64,000 nt of DNA. Source: Eleftheria terrae. GTDB lineage: Bacteria > Pseudomonadota > Gammaproteobacteria > Burkholderiales > Burkholderiaceae_C. Below the pieces are notes generated by a model. It ran no database searches. It was not told where the DNA came from and was given only the letters and a program-made list of their open reading frames with translations. The position numbers were made by a program, and so were the translations under genes. Each line of letters begins with the position of its first letter. Position 1 is the first letter of the stretch. The stretch is from the NCBI RefSeq assembly GCF_030419005.1, contig NZ_CP106951.1:3348001-3412000 (forward strand). Direction: 5' to 3'. This document shows, piece after piece, positions 8,467 to 17,390 of this stretch.

Positions 8467-9561
8467 TCAGCTCAGTTGATGGACCAGGGCTTCAACGATC
8501 GCGTCCTGCGCCGAATCGCTCAGGTCGGCGTGCATCGGCAGGCTGATCACCCGCTGCGCCGCTTGCACTGCATGCGGAAACTGCTGCTCCGCGCCGACCA
8601 GGCGATAGGCAGGCTGGAGCGGGATCGGTACCGGGTAGTGCACCGCCGTGGGCACGCCAGCGGCCTTCAGCCCCTCCTGCACCCGGGCGCGGTCGTTCAC
8701 CAGCACGGTGTACTGGGCGAACACACTGGTGCGATCCGGCCGGACCGTGACCCGGGGGATGCCCGCCTGGTCCAGCAAGCGGTTATAGCGCTCGCCGATC
8801 GCCAGCCGCCGCGCCACTTCCCACTCGAAGCGCCCGAACTTCGCCAGCACCACGGCACATTGCAGCGTGTCCATGCGGCCACCGACGCCAAGACGCGTAT
8901 GGTGGTACCGGCTCGACTGGCCGTGCACGCGAATCTCACGCGCCGCCTGTGCGATCGCATCATCGTCAGTGAAGAGCGCACCTCCGTCGCCATAGCAGCC
9001 AAGCGGCTTGCTCGGAAAGAAGCTCGTGCAGCCGATGGCTGACAGATGCCCGCTCTTGCGTCCCTTGTACTCCGCCCCAAAGCTTTGGGCAGCGTCCTCG
9101 ATCACCACCAGGCCATGGCGCCGGGCGATGGCGTCGAGTTCGTCCATATCGCAGGGCTGGCCGTACAGCGATACCGGCATCAGGGCACGAGTACGCGGCG
9201 TGATGGCCGCCTCCACCTGGCGCACGTCCATGTTGCATGTATCGGGCTCGATGTCGACGAAGACGGGCTTGGCGCCGAGCAGCAGCATCACCTCGGCGGT
9301 GGCGATGAAGGTGAACGGGCTGGTGATGATCTCGTCGCCCGGCTTCACGTCGAGCGCCATCAGGGCGATCAGCAGGGCCTCGGTGCCCGAGGCCACGGTC
9401 ACGCAATGACGTGCACCGGCGAAGCGGGCAAGCACGTCTTCGAGCTCTGCCACCTCGGGACCCATGATGTACTGGCCGTGCTCGAGGACGCCGCGTATCC
9501 GGCGGTCGATCTCGTCCTTGAGCACTGCATACTGTGTTTTCAGGTCAATGAAGTCGATCAC
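8467..9561 (-). CDS. wbpE: PLP-dependent sugar aminotransferase (WbpE-type, DegT/DnrJ/EryC1)
   Basis: A 364-residue DegT/DnrJ/EryC1/StrS aminotransferase. It shows 'YIMGPEVAELE', 'VASGTEALLIALMAL', 'DEIITSPFTFIATAEV', 'VIEDAAQSFGAEYKG' and the PLP-lysine segment 'SFFPSKPLGCYGDGGAL'. The predicted reaction is glutamate-dependent amination of UDP-3-keto-GlcNAcA. The frame is open to 9639, but residues before 'VIDFIDLKTQY' look non-coding. GTG 9561 has a strong GGAGG seven bases upstream, so it is taken as the start. It lies seven bases before wbpI and 28 bases after wbpD, within the nucleotide-sugar block. Confidence 0.92.
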   Translation of the reverse strand: MIDFIDLKTQYAVLKDEIDRRIRGVLEHGQYIMGPEVAELEDVLARFAGARHCVTVASGTEALLIALMALDVKPGDEIITSPFTFIATAEVMLLLGAKPVFVDIEPDTCNMDVRQVEAAITPRTRALMPVSLYGQPCDMDELDAIARRHGLVVIEDAAQSFGAEYKGRKSGHLSAIGCTSFFPSKPLGCYGDGGALFTDDDAIAQAAREIRVHGQSSRYHHTRLGVGGRMDTLQCAVVLAKFGRFEWEVARRLAIGERYNRLLDQAGIPRVTVRPDRTSVFAQYTVLVNDRARVQEGLKAAGVPTAVHYPVPIPLQPAYRLVGAEQQFPHAVQAAQRVISLPMHADLSDSAQDAIVEALVHQLS

Positions 9562-9589
9562 GATGTGCCCTCCACGAAACCGGCGCGCA

Positions 9590-10180
9590 TCAAACGCCCA
9601 TCCGCATGCACCGACCGTCCCGCAGCGCATACCGCTCACCGGTATGCGGGCAGATGGCCTCGCCTTCGCCGCTCAGCGGCAGATCCAGCTTCTCACCATG
9701 CCGGCTCATCCAGCCCGCATGGCGCGCCGGCACGCCCAACATCAGCGCGTAGGGCAACACGTCCCGGTTGACCACCGCACCGGCCCCAATGAACGCGTAC
9801 TCCCCCACTGTCACGCCGCACACCACGGTGCAGTTGGCACCCAGCGTTGCGCCACGCTTGATCAATGTACGGCGGTACTCGTTCTTTCGCATGACCGCCG
9901 CGCGCGGGTTGTAGACGTTGGTGAACACCATGCTTGGCCCACAGAAGACATCGTCCTCCAGCGTGACCGCGTCATAGACGGACACGTTGTTCTGAATCTT
10001 CACGTTGTTGCCGATCACGACGTCGTTGCCGACGAAGACGTTCTGCCCCAGGGAGCAACCCTCTCCGATGCGGGCTTGCGCACAGACGTGTGTGAAGTGC
10101 CACACCCTGCTGCCGGGACCGATGCGCGCGCCCTCGTCAACGATCGCCGACGGGTGGATGGTGCTAGGAGGCGCCGCCAT
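9590..10180 (-). CDS. wbpD: UDP-GlcNAc3NA N-acetyltransferase (WbpD-type, left-handed beta helix)
   Basis: A 196-residue acyltransferase built of isoleucine-patch hexapeptides ('[20 protein letters not shown]', '[20 protein letters not shown]', '[10 protein letters not shown]', '[20 protein letters not shown]'), the trimeric left-handed beta-helix fold. 'FTNVYNPRA' matches the family's active-site region. It should transfer acetyl from acetyl-CoA to the 3-amino group of UDP-GlcNAc3NA. The C-terminal tail '[16 protein letters not shown]' is also typical of WbpD relatives. It lies three bases after the wbpB stop, consistent with co-translation. Confidence 0.9.
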   Translation of the reverse strand: MAAPPSTIHPSAIVDEGARIGPGSRVWHFTHVCAQARIGEGCSLGQNVFVGNDVVIGNNVKIQNNVSVYDAVTLEDDVFCGPSMVFTNVYNPRAAVMRKNEYRRTLIKRGATLGANCTVVCGVTVGEYAFIGAGAVVNRDVLPYALMLGVPARHAGWMSRHGEKLDLPLSGEGEAICPHTGERYALRDGRCMRMGV

Positions 10181-10183
10181 GGT

Positions 10184-11245
10184 CTACAGCTCCAGCGGCA
10201 GCGGCACCCGGCGACCATCGCGGGCCGACAGGTAGGCCGCCGTCAGCAACTCGAGGGAGCGCAGGCCCTCCCGGCCATCGGTTTCCGGTTGCGCCTCGCC
10301 CCGCATCACCTGTAGCACGTTCTCGTAGTACAGCGGATGCCCGAAGCCGTAGACGGAGGTGGTTTCATAGCTTGCCGACCTGACCCGTTCATCGTCGAGA
10401 TCGGGTTCGGAGAACTCCCAATGCTGGATCTCGTTGACCGCCAGGCCACCGACCCGCACGCTGCCCTTTTCGCCGAGGATCGTGATGGAGCCTTCCAGGT
10501 TCTGGGGATAGGTCAGCATCGTCACGTTCATGGAGCCCAGCGCACCCGAGCGCCAACGCACGCCGATCACGCCGGTGTCCTCCACCTCGATGTTCCGCTC
10601 CAGCGTTGCGGCATAGGCCTGCACGCTCTCCACCGGGCCGATCAGCCACTCCAGCAGGTCGACGTAGTGGCTGGCCTGGTTCATGAACGCACCGCCGTCG
10701 AACTCCCAGGTACCGCGCCAGGCGGCACTGTCGTAGTACGCCTGCGGCCGGGTCCAGAAGACATTGATGGTGACCAGGTAAATGCGACCGAAACGACGCT
10801 TCTCCACCGCCCGTTTCAGCAACTGCAAGGTCGGATTGCGCCGGTTCTGCTTCACCACGAACAGCCGCACGCCCGCCGTGTCACAGGCCTCCACCATCCG
10901 GATGCCGTCCTGCCAGCGAGTTGCCATCGGCTTTTCGGTCATGACGCTGCGGCCACTGTGCGCCACCTCGATCGCCTGTCGCGCATGCAGACCGCTCGGC
11001 GTGGTGAGCACCACGACGTCGGCATCGGTCGCCTGCAACAGGCCGGTGAGGGACGTGTGGCCCCTGGCGCCGGTAAGGCGGGTGGCCGCGTCGAGTGCAG
11101 ACCTGTCGATGTCGCACACGTCGACCAGCTCCGCCTGACCGGCATGCTGCTGCAGGGCACCAAAGTGGTTGGCTGCGATACGGCCGCACCCGACAAGTGC
11201 GAAACGAATCCTCCGGCCTTCGATAGGAGGGGGGTAGTGCAGCAT
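10184..11245 (-). CDS. wbpB: UDP-GlcNAcA 3-dehydrogenase (WbpB-type, Gfo/Idh/MocA family)
   Basis: A 353-residue NAD-dependent oxidoreductase. The Rossmann fingerprint is 'FALVGCGRIAANHFGALQ'; the family motif 'EKPMA' follows 'SGRSVM', and 'GTWEFDGGAFMNQASHYVD' carries the catalytic region of the alpha/beta C-terminal domain. The predicted step is oxidation of C3 of UDP-GlcNAcA to the 3-keto sugar, usually coupled with WbpE. It is ten bases behind wbpA and three before wbpD. The family assignment is firm; substrate comes from context. Confidence 0.9.
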   Translation of the reverse strand: MLHYPPPIEGRRIRFALVGCGRIAANHFGALQQHAGQAELVDVCDIDRSALDAATRLTGARGHTSLTGLLQATDADVVVLTTPSGLHARQAIEVAHSGRSVMTEKPMATRWQDGIRMVEACDTAGVRLFVVKQNRRNPTLQLLKRAVEKRRFGRIYLVTINVFWTRPQAYYDSAAWRGTWEFDGGAFMNQASHYVDLLEWLIGPVESVQAYAATLERNIEVEDTGVIGVRWRSGALGSMNVTMLTYPQNLEGSITILGEKGSVRVGGLAVNEIQHWEFSEPDLDDERVRSASYETTSVYGFGHPLYYENVLQVMRGEAQPETDGREGLRSLELLTAAYLSARDGRRVPLPLEL

Positions 11246-11255
11246 GCTGGTCCCC

Positions 11256-12557
11256 TCAGGCGTTCACCACATGAGCGGCGTGCGGAAACTTGCCGCGGGT
11301 GTCTACGATGAGCTTGGCACTGCGCAGGATCATCGGGTAGTCGAAATCATCGTGGTCGGTCGCCAGCACGACGCAGTCGAAAGAGGCGAGCGTGTCGTCC
11401 GTCAGGGGCGTGCTGCTGAGGTCGAAGCAGTGTTCCCTCAGCTTGGGAAAGACCGGCACATGGGGGTCGCTGTAATGCACGTCAGCCCCCAGGCTGCGCA
11501 GCTTCTCCATCAGCAGGACGGACGGTGACTCGCGCATGTCATCGACATTCTTCTTGTATGCAATGCCAAGCACCAGCACCTTGCTGCCATTGACCGCCTT
11601 GTGCTGCACATTGAGCCCCGCAGCCAGCTTGCTCACCACATAGTCCGGCATCGAGGAATTCACTTCACCGGCCAACTCGATGAAGCGGGTGTGCACTCCA
11701 TATTCGCGCGCCTTCCAGGTGAGGTAGAAGGGATCGATCGGAATGCAGTGGCCACCGAGCCCGGGCCCAGGGTAGTACGGCACGAACCCGAATGGCTTGG
11801 TGGCCGCCGCCCGTATCACCTCATGGATGTCGATGCCCATCTTGTCGGCAACGATCTTCATCTCGTTGACCAGCCCGATGTTGACGGCTCGGTGGATGTT
11901 CTCCAGCAGCTTGGTCATCTCGGCGGCGCGCGTGCTCGATACGGCGACCACCTTGTCGATCACCTGGCTGTACAGCAGCACGCCCACCTCGAGGCAGGCC
12001 GAGGTGTGGCCGCCACAGACCTTGGGGATCGTCTTGGTGGTGAAGTGGGGATTGCCCGGATCCTCGCGTTCCGGGGAGAACACCAGGAAGAAGTCGTCCC
12101 CCACCTTGAAGCCGCGCGACTGCACACGTGGCAGCAGTTCCTCGTCGGTGGTTCCCGGATACGTGGTCGACTCCAGCGACAGCAGCTGTCCCTTGCGCAA
12201 ATGGGGCACCAGGCACTCCACCGTGTTGATCACGAAGGACAGGTCGGGCTCCCTGAACCGGTTGAGCGGCGTCGGCACGCAGAGGATGAGCACGTCCGCC
12301 TCACCGGCGCGGCTGAAATCGGTGGTGGGCTCGAAGCCGCGTTCCAACGCCATGCCGATGCGCTCCGGAGGGATGTGCTCGATGTACGACCCCCCGTTCT
12401 TGAGGACATCCACCTTGTGCGTGTCGATGTCGAATCCCAGAACGCGAAACCCCACTTCGGCGAAACGCAGCATCAGGGGCAGGCCCACGTAGCCGAGCCC
12501 GACGATGCCAATGCGAGCGGAGCGATCCTTGATGCGCGCTTCGAGTTGCCTTTTCAT
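11256..12557 (-). CDS. wbpA: UDP-GlcNAc 6-dehydrogenase (WbpA-type)
   Basis: A 433-residue UDP-sugar 6-dehydrogenase with the NAD-binding motif '[17 protein letters not shown]', the helical linker '[18 protein letters not shown]' and the catalytic cysteine in '[20 protein letters not shown]'. The C-terminal UDP-binding domain has '[16 protein letters not shown]'. It oxidises the C6 hydroxyl of UDP-GlcNAc to the carboxylate, the committed step to the uronic acid. The motif set fits WbpA better than plain UDP-glucose dehydrogenases. It is the first of five sugar-nucleotide genes, directly after the export gene kpsD. Confidence 0.93.
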   Translation of the reverse strand: MKRQLEARIKDRSARIGIVGLGYVGLPLMLRFAEVGFRVLGFDIDTHKVDVLKNGGSYIEHIPPERIGMALERGFEPTTDFSRAGEADVLILCVPTPLNRFREPDLSFVINTVECLVPHLRKGQLLSLESTTYPGTTDEELLPRVQSRGFKVGDDFFLVFSPEREDPGNPHFTTKTIPKVCGGHTSACLEVGVLLYSQVIDKVVAVSSTRAAEMTKLLENIHRAVNIGLVNEMKIVADKMGIDIHEVIRAAATKPFGFVPYYPGPGLGGHCIPIDPFYLTWKAREYGVHTRFIELAGEVNSSMPDYVVSKLAAGLNVQHKAVNGSKVLVLGIAYKKNVDDMRESPSVLLMEKLRSLGADVHYSDPHVPVFPKLREHCFDLSSTPLTDDTLASFDCVVLATDHDDFDYPMILRSAKLIVDTRGKFPHAAHVVNA

Positions 12558-12575
12558 GAGGTGCCCATCCTGCAG

Positions 12576-14399
12576 TTAAAGACCAAACAACACCTTCGCC
12601 GCAACGGCGATTTGGTACACGATCTGCGTGATGCCTCGCGTGATCTCGACGTTCTTGGTCTCGATCTTCGGGAGCACCATGATCTCGTCGCCGGGCAGCA
12701 CGGCAGCGTCCCTGCTGTCGGAGATGCTGCCGTCCTGACGCAGCACGATCAGCTTGGCATTGCCCTTCGCCTGGTTGAAGCCGCCTGCCCGCCGCACATA
12801 GTCCTCGGCAGTGAGCTTCGGCTCGTGCACCAGCGCATTGGGAAACAGCACTTCGCCACTGACCAGCACCAGGTTGCTTTGCTCCGGAATGCGAATGACG
12901 TCACCGTCTTCCAGCAAGGTGGACGCAGCATCGGGCGCCTGCGCGAGCACCACCTGGCCGCGCGGCTGCACCGTCCTGGCTCGCTGGATGAACTGCAGGA
13001 TCAGCTCGGCCTCGCGGGTCCGCAAGGCCGCCTCCTCGCTGGTGGCACTGCGGGCCGTGAGGGCATAGGTCTCCAGGCTGCGCAAGGAACTCTCGAGCAA
13101 TTCTTTCTGGCGGGAAGCGACCGATTTCCGGAACAGCTGGGCCGCTTCCGGCCTCGCCTGCGGAGCCGGCTTGAGCCGCGCCAGGGCGTCGCTCAACCGG
13201 GCACCGTAGGGCAGCACCAGCGTTCGCTCTCCCAGGTGGGCGCCTTCGATGCGAACCAGGATGGTCCCCGGGTACTTGTCCGAGGTGACGGTGACCTCGT
13301 CGCCGTCCTCGATCACCACGTCTGCAGCAGCACTCAAGGGGTGATATTCGCTGCGGCGCTCGGTACCCACCTTGCGGACGATGCTCAGGTGCGTCGAGCT
13401 GGGCCGTGGCCGGGCCATGGCGAGCAGCTCGCTGCCCTTGATGCGGCCGTTGTCGAATTCGAAGATATAGGGGTTGAGCACTTCACCGCTGACGAGGGCG
13501 GTGTGCTTGCGGGGATAGGCCACCACCGTATCGCCGTCCTGCAGTTGCAGGTGTTCGATCTGCCCGTCCAGCAGGAATCGGTAGAGGTTGAACTTCGCCC
13601 GCAGTTTCCCGGCGCGCAGCACGTCCACTTCGAGATAGCTGCCCCGGTCCGGGTCGATCCCGCCGGCCTGGTCGAGGTAATACAGCACCGAGTCGGACGA
13701 CAGCCCGCCGTAGAGGCCCGGCGCGCGCACGAAGCCCGTGACATAGACCTTCACCGGCTGCGCAGCGGCGAGTGATGCATAGACGCCCACCGTGGACTTG
13801 AAGACCTTCTTGACCTGCGCTTCCACCTGCCGGTTCAGGTCGCCATTGCGGACGCCCAGGACCCGGATGGGGCCGACGTTCGGGATGAACAGATTGCCTT
13901 GTGCGTCCACTGGCTGGGTCGCGTCGAAGATGAAGGCGCCCCACATGCGGACGCTGACCCGGTCGCCCACCGCAATCTGGTAGTTGGGGTTGAAGCCGGA
14001 GAAGGGTACCGCGCCGAACCGGCCGGTGAAGATCTGGGAGCCGAACATCACCGGCTGCGCCGAGGTCAGCGGATTGGGCGGCAGCGGGGCGCTCATCAAG
14101 GCGGGTGCCGAGGCCGCGTTCGCCGGCACTGGCGCCACCGTGACAGGCTCGTTCACGGTGAGAGGCGGCGCCTGCGTGCCGAAAGCCGAGCCGCTTGCCG
14201 GCATGCCGCTGGCCGCCGTCCCGCGCTGCAGCGGGGGCATCTGCGTCACGCCGCGCGGCCCGGTCTGCAAGGGGTCAGCCACTGCCTGGGCGCTGGCCGG
14301 AGAGCGGCAGCACAGGACAACCAGCGCCACGGCCAGTGCTGCGCGCAGCGGCCGACCTGGGCCCCATGGGTTCAAGCGGACGGGTTGGCAGCAGCTCAT
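12576..14399 (-). CDS. Outer-membrane polysaccharide export protein (KpsD/Wza family)
   Basis: A 607-residue periplasmic/outer-membrane protein. A signal sequence ('AALAVALVVLCC' then 'SPASAQA') is visible; the two cysteines leave a lipoprotein signal possible. The polysaccharide export domain begins near 'YQIAVGDRVSVRMWGAF', followed by several SLBB-type beta-grasp repeats ('VYVTGFVRAPGLYGG', 'ALVSGEVLNPYIFE', 'VLVSGEVLFPNALV'). The family forms the outer-membrane conduit for ABC-exported capsules. The frame extends upstream to 14468, but ATG 14399 fits both the signal peptide and the AGGA nine bases before it, and lies five bases after the kpsE stop. The C-terminal hydrophobic end ('ITQIVYQIAVAAKVLFGL') may touch the membrane. 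Confidence 0.88.
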   Translation of the reverse strand: MSCCQPVRLNPWGPGRPLRAALAVALVVLCCRSPASAQAVADPLQTGPRGVTQMPPLQRGTAASGMPASGSAFGTQAPPLTVNEPVTVAPVPANAASAPALMSAPLPPNPLTSAQPVMFGSQIFTGRFGAVPFSGFNPNYQIAVGDRVSVRMWGAFIFDATQPVDAQGNLFIPNVGPIRVLGVRNGDLNRQVEAQVKKVFKSTVGVYASLAAAQPVKVYVTGFVRAPGLYGGLSSDSVLYYLDQAGGIDPDRGSYLEVDVLRAGKLRAKFNLYRFLLDGQIEHLQLQDGDTVVAYPRKHTALVSGEVLNPYIFEFDNGRIKGSELLAMARPRPSSTHLSIVRKVGTERRSEYHPLSAAADVVIEDGDEVTVTSDKYPGTILVRIEGAHLGERTLVLPYGARLSDALARLKPAPQARPEAAQLFRKSVASRQKELLESSLRSLETYALTARSATSEEAALRTREAELILQFIQRARTVQPRGQVVLAQAPDAASTLLEDGDVIRIPEQSNLVLVSGEVLFPNALVHEPKLTAEDYVRRAGGFNQAKGNAKLIVLRQDGSISDSRDAAVLPGDEIMVLPKIETKNVEITRGITQIVYQIAVAAKVLFGL

Positions 14400-14404
14400 G
14401 GCAG

Positions 14405-15508
14405 TCAATCCTGGTGGTCCTGGATGGTGGCGACGACAAGCCGGCTCACGCCGTAGATCAGGCAGCACACGATGAACAGCGTCACCAGGTTGTAGGCACG
14501 CCTCGGATACGCGGCAATCTCGGGCCGTGCCGGTGGCTCGATCACCACCAGGCTCTTGAGCTTGCGTGTCGCGTCGATGCGGGCGTTCTCCACCGCCGAC
14601 AAGGCCAGCTTGTAGGCGTCCTCCGCGAAGCCCGCCTGCAACGTGAGATCCCGGAAACGAGCAGCCTGGTCGGTGAGTCGAGCGTCGTCGCTGCTCGCGG
14701 TGGCGCGCAGCCGCTCCTCGTCGAGCTGCTTGCGCAACGCTTCCACCTGGTGACGCACCGCCTGCACCTGGAACGAGTCTTCATTCAGGAAGCTGCGCAG
14801 GTTCCGCAGTTCCGCTTCCTGACGCGCCAGGCCGGCCTGCAATTCGGCCACCAGGGCGCCACTGGCCTGCGCCTGCGCCATCGGATCGAGCTGCCGGTTC
14901 TTGGCCTGGAAGGCCAGCACTTGGCTCTTGGCTCCCTGCAGCCGCTGCTCGGCACGCTTCAACTCCTCTTCGGCGAAAGCCATCTGCTCACGCGCCATGC
15001 GTTGCGAGAAGGCGTTGACGAACTTCTCGCTCTCTTCCAGGATGGCCCGGTTCAACGCTTCTGCAAGTTGCGGTTCGAAGCCCTGTACGCGCACGGTCAA
15101 CAGCGAAGAGACGTCGTCGAACAGCACCTCCACCCGGGCGCGGTAGTACGCCAGAAACCACTCCTGGCTGGCGCCGGGGTACAAGCGATAGAAGGGATCC
15201 ATCCGCTCGGCTTCGAAGTGCTTGCGCAGCTTGAAGCGCTCGTCCAGACGCTTCAGCAGCGCCAGCGAATGGATGTACTCGCGCAGATACAGCGTGTCTT
15301 CGCGGGCCGGCGGGTTGACGCCTGCCAGCAGCAGGGCCGCCCCCGGTATGTTGACGGCATCCTGGTTGGCCCGCCGGACCGTGACGATCGACTCGCTGAC
15401 GTACCGGTCAGCCGCCAGGAAGAGGTAGTACACGAGCGCCAGCACCATCGGCACGAGGATCAGTGCGATCTTCAGGCGCCGCGGCGTCAGGGCACGCACC
15501 GAGGTCAT
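14405..15508 (-). CDS. kpsE: Capsule export inner-membrane/periplasmic adaptor (KpsE/BexC/CtrB family)
   Basis: A 367-residue polysaccharide co-polymerase-like protein. One transmembrane segment follows a basic N-terminus ('IALILVPMVLALVYYLFL'), then a Wzz-type periplasmic domain, a long coiled-coil region (roughly residues 170-320, rich in Glu/Gln/Ala/Leu) and a C-terminal transmembrane helix ('YNLVTLFIVCCLIYGV') preceded by a proline-rich 'VVIEPPARPEIAAYPRR'. These are hallmarks of KpsE/CtrB, which bridges the ABC transporter to the outer-membrane channel. Its ATG overlaps the kpsT stop (ATGA at 15505-15508). Confidence 0.9.
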   Translation of the reverse strand: MTSVRALTPRRLKIALILVPMVLALVYYLFLAADRYVSESIVTVRRANQDAVNIPGAALLLAGVNPPAREDTLYLREYIHSLALLKRLDERFKLRKHFEAERMDPFYRLYPGASQEWFLAYYRARVEVLFDDVSSLLTVRVQGFEPQLAEALNRAILEESEKFVNAFSQRMAREQMAFAEEELKRAEQRLQGAKSQVLAFQAKNRQLDPMAQAQASGALVAELQAGLARQEAELRNLRSFLNEDSFQVQAVRHQVEALRKQLDEERLRATASSDDARLTDQAARFRDLTLQAGFAEDAYKLALSAVENARIDATRKLKSLVVIEPPARPEIAAYPRRAYNLVTLFIVCCLIYGVSRLVVATIQDHQD

Positions 15509-16200
15509 GCGGTCGCTCCCGTGCGCGGCCCAGCCGGTGAGGACAGCCCTTCCTGGTAGGCGGCAATGCCTTCCTTGACGTCCCGGTACAGCGTGGTGGC
15601 ACCACGATTCACCAGCACGACGACATCGCAGTACTGCTCAATGTCCTTCATGTTGTGAGACACCAGGATGAGCTTCCCTTGCTGCAGTTTTGTCCGGAAG
15701 ACGTCCTGGCTCTTTTTCTTGAACTGAGCATCACCGACAGCCATCACTTCGTCAATCAGGTAGTAGTCGAAGTCGAAGGCCATGCTGAGCCCGAAGGCGA
15801 GCCTCGAGCGCATGCCGGATGAATAGGACTTCACCGGCAGGTCGAAGTACTCGCCGATCTCGGCGAAGCTCTGGACGAAGCGCAGCTTCTCACGCATCGC
15901 TTCGCCGGTCGCACCGTAGATGCGGCAGACAAATTTGGCGTTGTCCCGACCCGTCAATGAGCCCTGAAACGCGCCGCCGAGGCCCACCGGCCAGGAGATG
16001 CTCTCGTCGGTGTGCACGTCCCCTGAATCAGGGGCGTCAATGCCACCGAGCAGTCGCATCAAGGTCGACTTGCCGGCACCGTTGGGGCCGATCAAACCGA
16101 CGCTGGTGCCGCCTGGGAAGGTGAAGTTGAGGTTGCGGAAGACATATCTCCTGCCGTGCGGCGTGGGGTACGACTTGGTGAGATCCCTCAACTCGATCAT
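15505..16200 (-). CDS. kpsT: ABC transporter ATPase for capsule export (KpsT)
   Basis: A 231-residue ABC ATPase of the capsule/teichoic-acid exporter class. It has Walker A 'GPNGAGKSTLMRLL', the signature region 'VKSYSSGMRSRLAFGLS', Walker B 'YYLIDEVMAVGDAQF' and the switch histidine in 'LILVSHNM'. It lacks the extra C-terminal carbohydrate-binding domain of Wzt proteins, as expected for KpsT. ATG 16200 is chosen because an upstream extension to 16260 overlaps kpsM and carries no homology; it lies seven bases after the kpsM stop. Confidence 0.95.
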   Translation of the reverse strand: MIELRDLTKSYPTPHGRRYVFRNLNFTFPGGTSVGLIGPNGAGKSTLMRLLGGIDAPDSGDVHTDESISWPVGLGGAFQGSLTGRDNAKFVCRIYGATGEAMREKLRFVQSFAEIGEYFDLPVKSYSSGMRSRLAFGLSMAFDFDYYLIDEVMAVGDAQFKKKSQDVFRTKLQQGKLILVSHNMKDIEQYCDVVVLVNRGATTLYRDVKEGIAAYQEGLSSPAGPRTGATA

Positions 16201-16207
16201 CGGTGCT

Positions 16208-17014
16208 TCAGCTCGCCAGCAGTTGGTGCCGCCGTACCCGGTACAGGGCCAGGCCGGCACATACCGCCACCAGGGAGCACATGGCGAGGTAAGTCGCGCT
16301 CACCTGCGGCATGACGTGGTATTGCGGCAAGAAGTACCCGCGAGAAAGTTCGACCGCATGCAACACCGGATTCCACAGCACCCAGGACAGCAGCTCCGGC
16401 GGCAGGGCACTGACTGGAAACATCACAGCTGAAAGCAAATACAAGGGCATGAACAGGATCCGGATGAAGGCTCTCATGTTCGGAAGCTCGTCCGTCGCCA
16501 CAGCAAACAGCAAGCCCACTCCAAATCCCAGCAGCGTCACCGAGGCGAGCACCGCCAGCAGTTGCAAGGGCTCGGCGGGCATCCACTGGAAGCCAAACCA
16601 GCCCAGCACGAACAGCATGCTCAAGGACACGACGCTATAGATCGCCACTTCAAGCATGGCGCGCGAGACCAGGGTGTCGAGCGGTTTGACCTGCCGGTAG
16701 CCGAACAGTCCTCGATTCGCGTCCACCGCGCTCATGAGTTGTAAAGCGAGGTTGCGGAAGGTGAAGAACGGAACGATCCCGACCAGCAGGAAGACCGGGA
16801 AATCGATGCCCGGCAACATGTGTCGACGCACTGCGCCGAAGACCAGCATCAGGAAAACCAAGTGGGCCAGGGGCTCCGCAAGAACCCAGAAGATGCCCAG
16901 CCAACGACCGCCAAAACGGCCCTTGGACTCCCGGACGAACAAGGCAAACAGAACAGCCCGCTGTACTTGCAGCGGAGTGCGTCTGGACAGCCGGCTCTCC
17001 TGCGGCTCGGTCAT
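16208..17014 (-). CDS. kpsM: ABC transporter permease for capsule export (KpsM)
   Basis: A 268-residue ABC-2 type permease with six predicted membrane helices, for example 'LAEPLAHLVFLMLVFGAV', 'FPVFLLVGIVPFFTFRNLAL' and 'LFMPLYLLSAVMFPVSALPP'. The length agrees with KpsM/BexB. ATG 17014 has GGGGG six bases upstream, whereas the longer reading to 17098 adds 28 residues of low-quality sequence. It is the first gene of the polysaccharide operon and diverges from pyrE. With KpsT it moves lipid-linked polysaccharide across the inner membrane. Confidence 0.93.
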   Translation of the reverse strand: MTEPQESRLSRRTPLQVQRAVLFALFVRESKGRFGGRWLGIFWVLAEPLAHLVFLMLVFGAVRRHMLPGIDFPVFLLVGIVPFFTFRNLALQLMSAVDANRGLFGYRQVKPLDTLVSRAMLEVAIYSVVSLSMLFVLGWFGFQWMPAEPLQLLAVLASVTLLGFGVGLLFAVATDELPNMRAFIRILFMPLYLLSAVMFPVSALPPELLSWVLWNPVLHAVELSRGYFLPQYHVMPQVSATYLAMCSLVAVCAGLALYRVRRHQLLAS

Positions 17015-17390
17015 GCTGCCCCCTTTGGCCAAGATGCGGGCACGCTCGCCTGGGTCGGTCGAGCGCCTCCATGAGCCGGCATGCTCTTGTGCTGCCAACA
17101 GGGGCCACGCGCCTCCATGACACCACGGCGCAAGCGCCGACCAGGCGGAGTCGTGGAGCGGCCGGAAAGCAACGCCTCACTGGAGCCGCTCGGCATCAGA
17201 TGGGACGATATCCCATCAACTGACATCTTTGCCATTGCTGTCTGGAAGCCCCTGTCGCCAACGCCGTTTCCGGCCTTTTTTCACGAACAGTGCCCGCAGA
17301 CGGTCCCTCTAGAATGCTTCAGCCGTCTAATTCAATTCGTATCAAACCATGACAGTCGCGGGCCTGCGCTGACTGTCCGTAGCTGAAGTC
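17015..17390. other. Divergent intergenic region kpsM / pyrE
   Basis: A 376-base non-coding region between divergent genes. It should hold the capsule operon promoter (leftward) and the pyrE promoter (rightward). A 12-base direct repeat (GCGCCTCCATGA at 17063-17074 and 17109-17120) and a 19-base inverted repeat (listed separately) are visible. A TAGAAT near 17312 is a possible pyrE -10, without a convincing -35. Confidence 0.5.
17199..17217. promoter_or_regulatory. Inverted repeat, candidate operator of capsule operon
   Basis: Perfect 7-base arms GATGGGA and TCCCATC around the 5-base spacer CGATA. It lies 182 bases upstream of kpsM and 174 bases upstream of pyrE, in a region of otherwise irregular sequence. 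The symmetry and length suit a dimeric regulator site. Function is inferred. Confidence 0.4.

Noticed and set aside
11601..13775. A 724-codon open frame on the plus strand across wbpA and kpsD
   Set aside because: It is the antisense of two clear genes; the translation is His/Gln/Arg-rich with no motifs, as expected of high-GC shadows.
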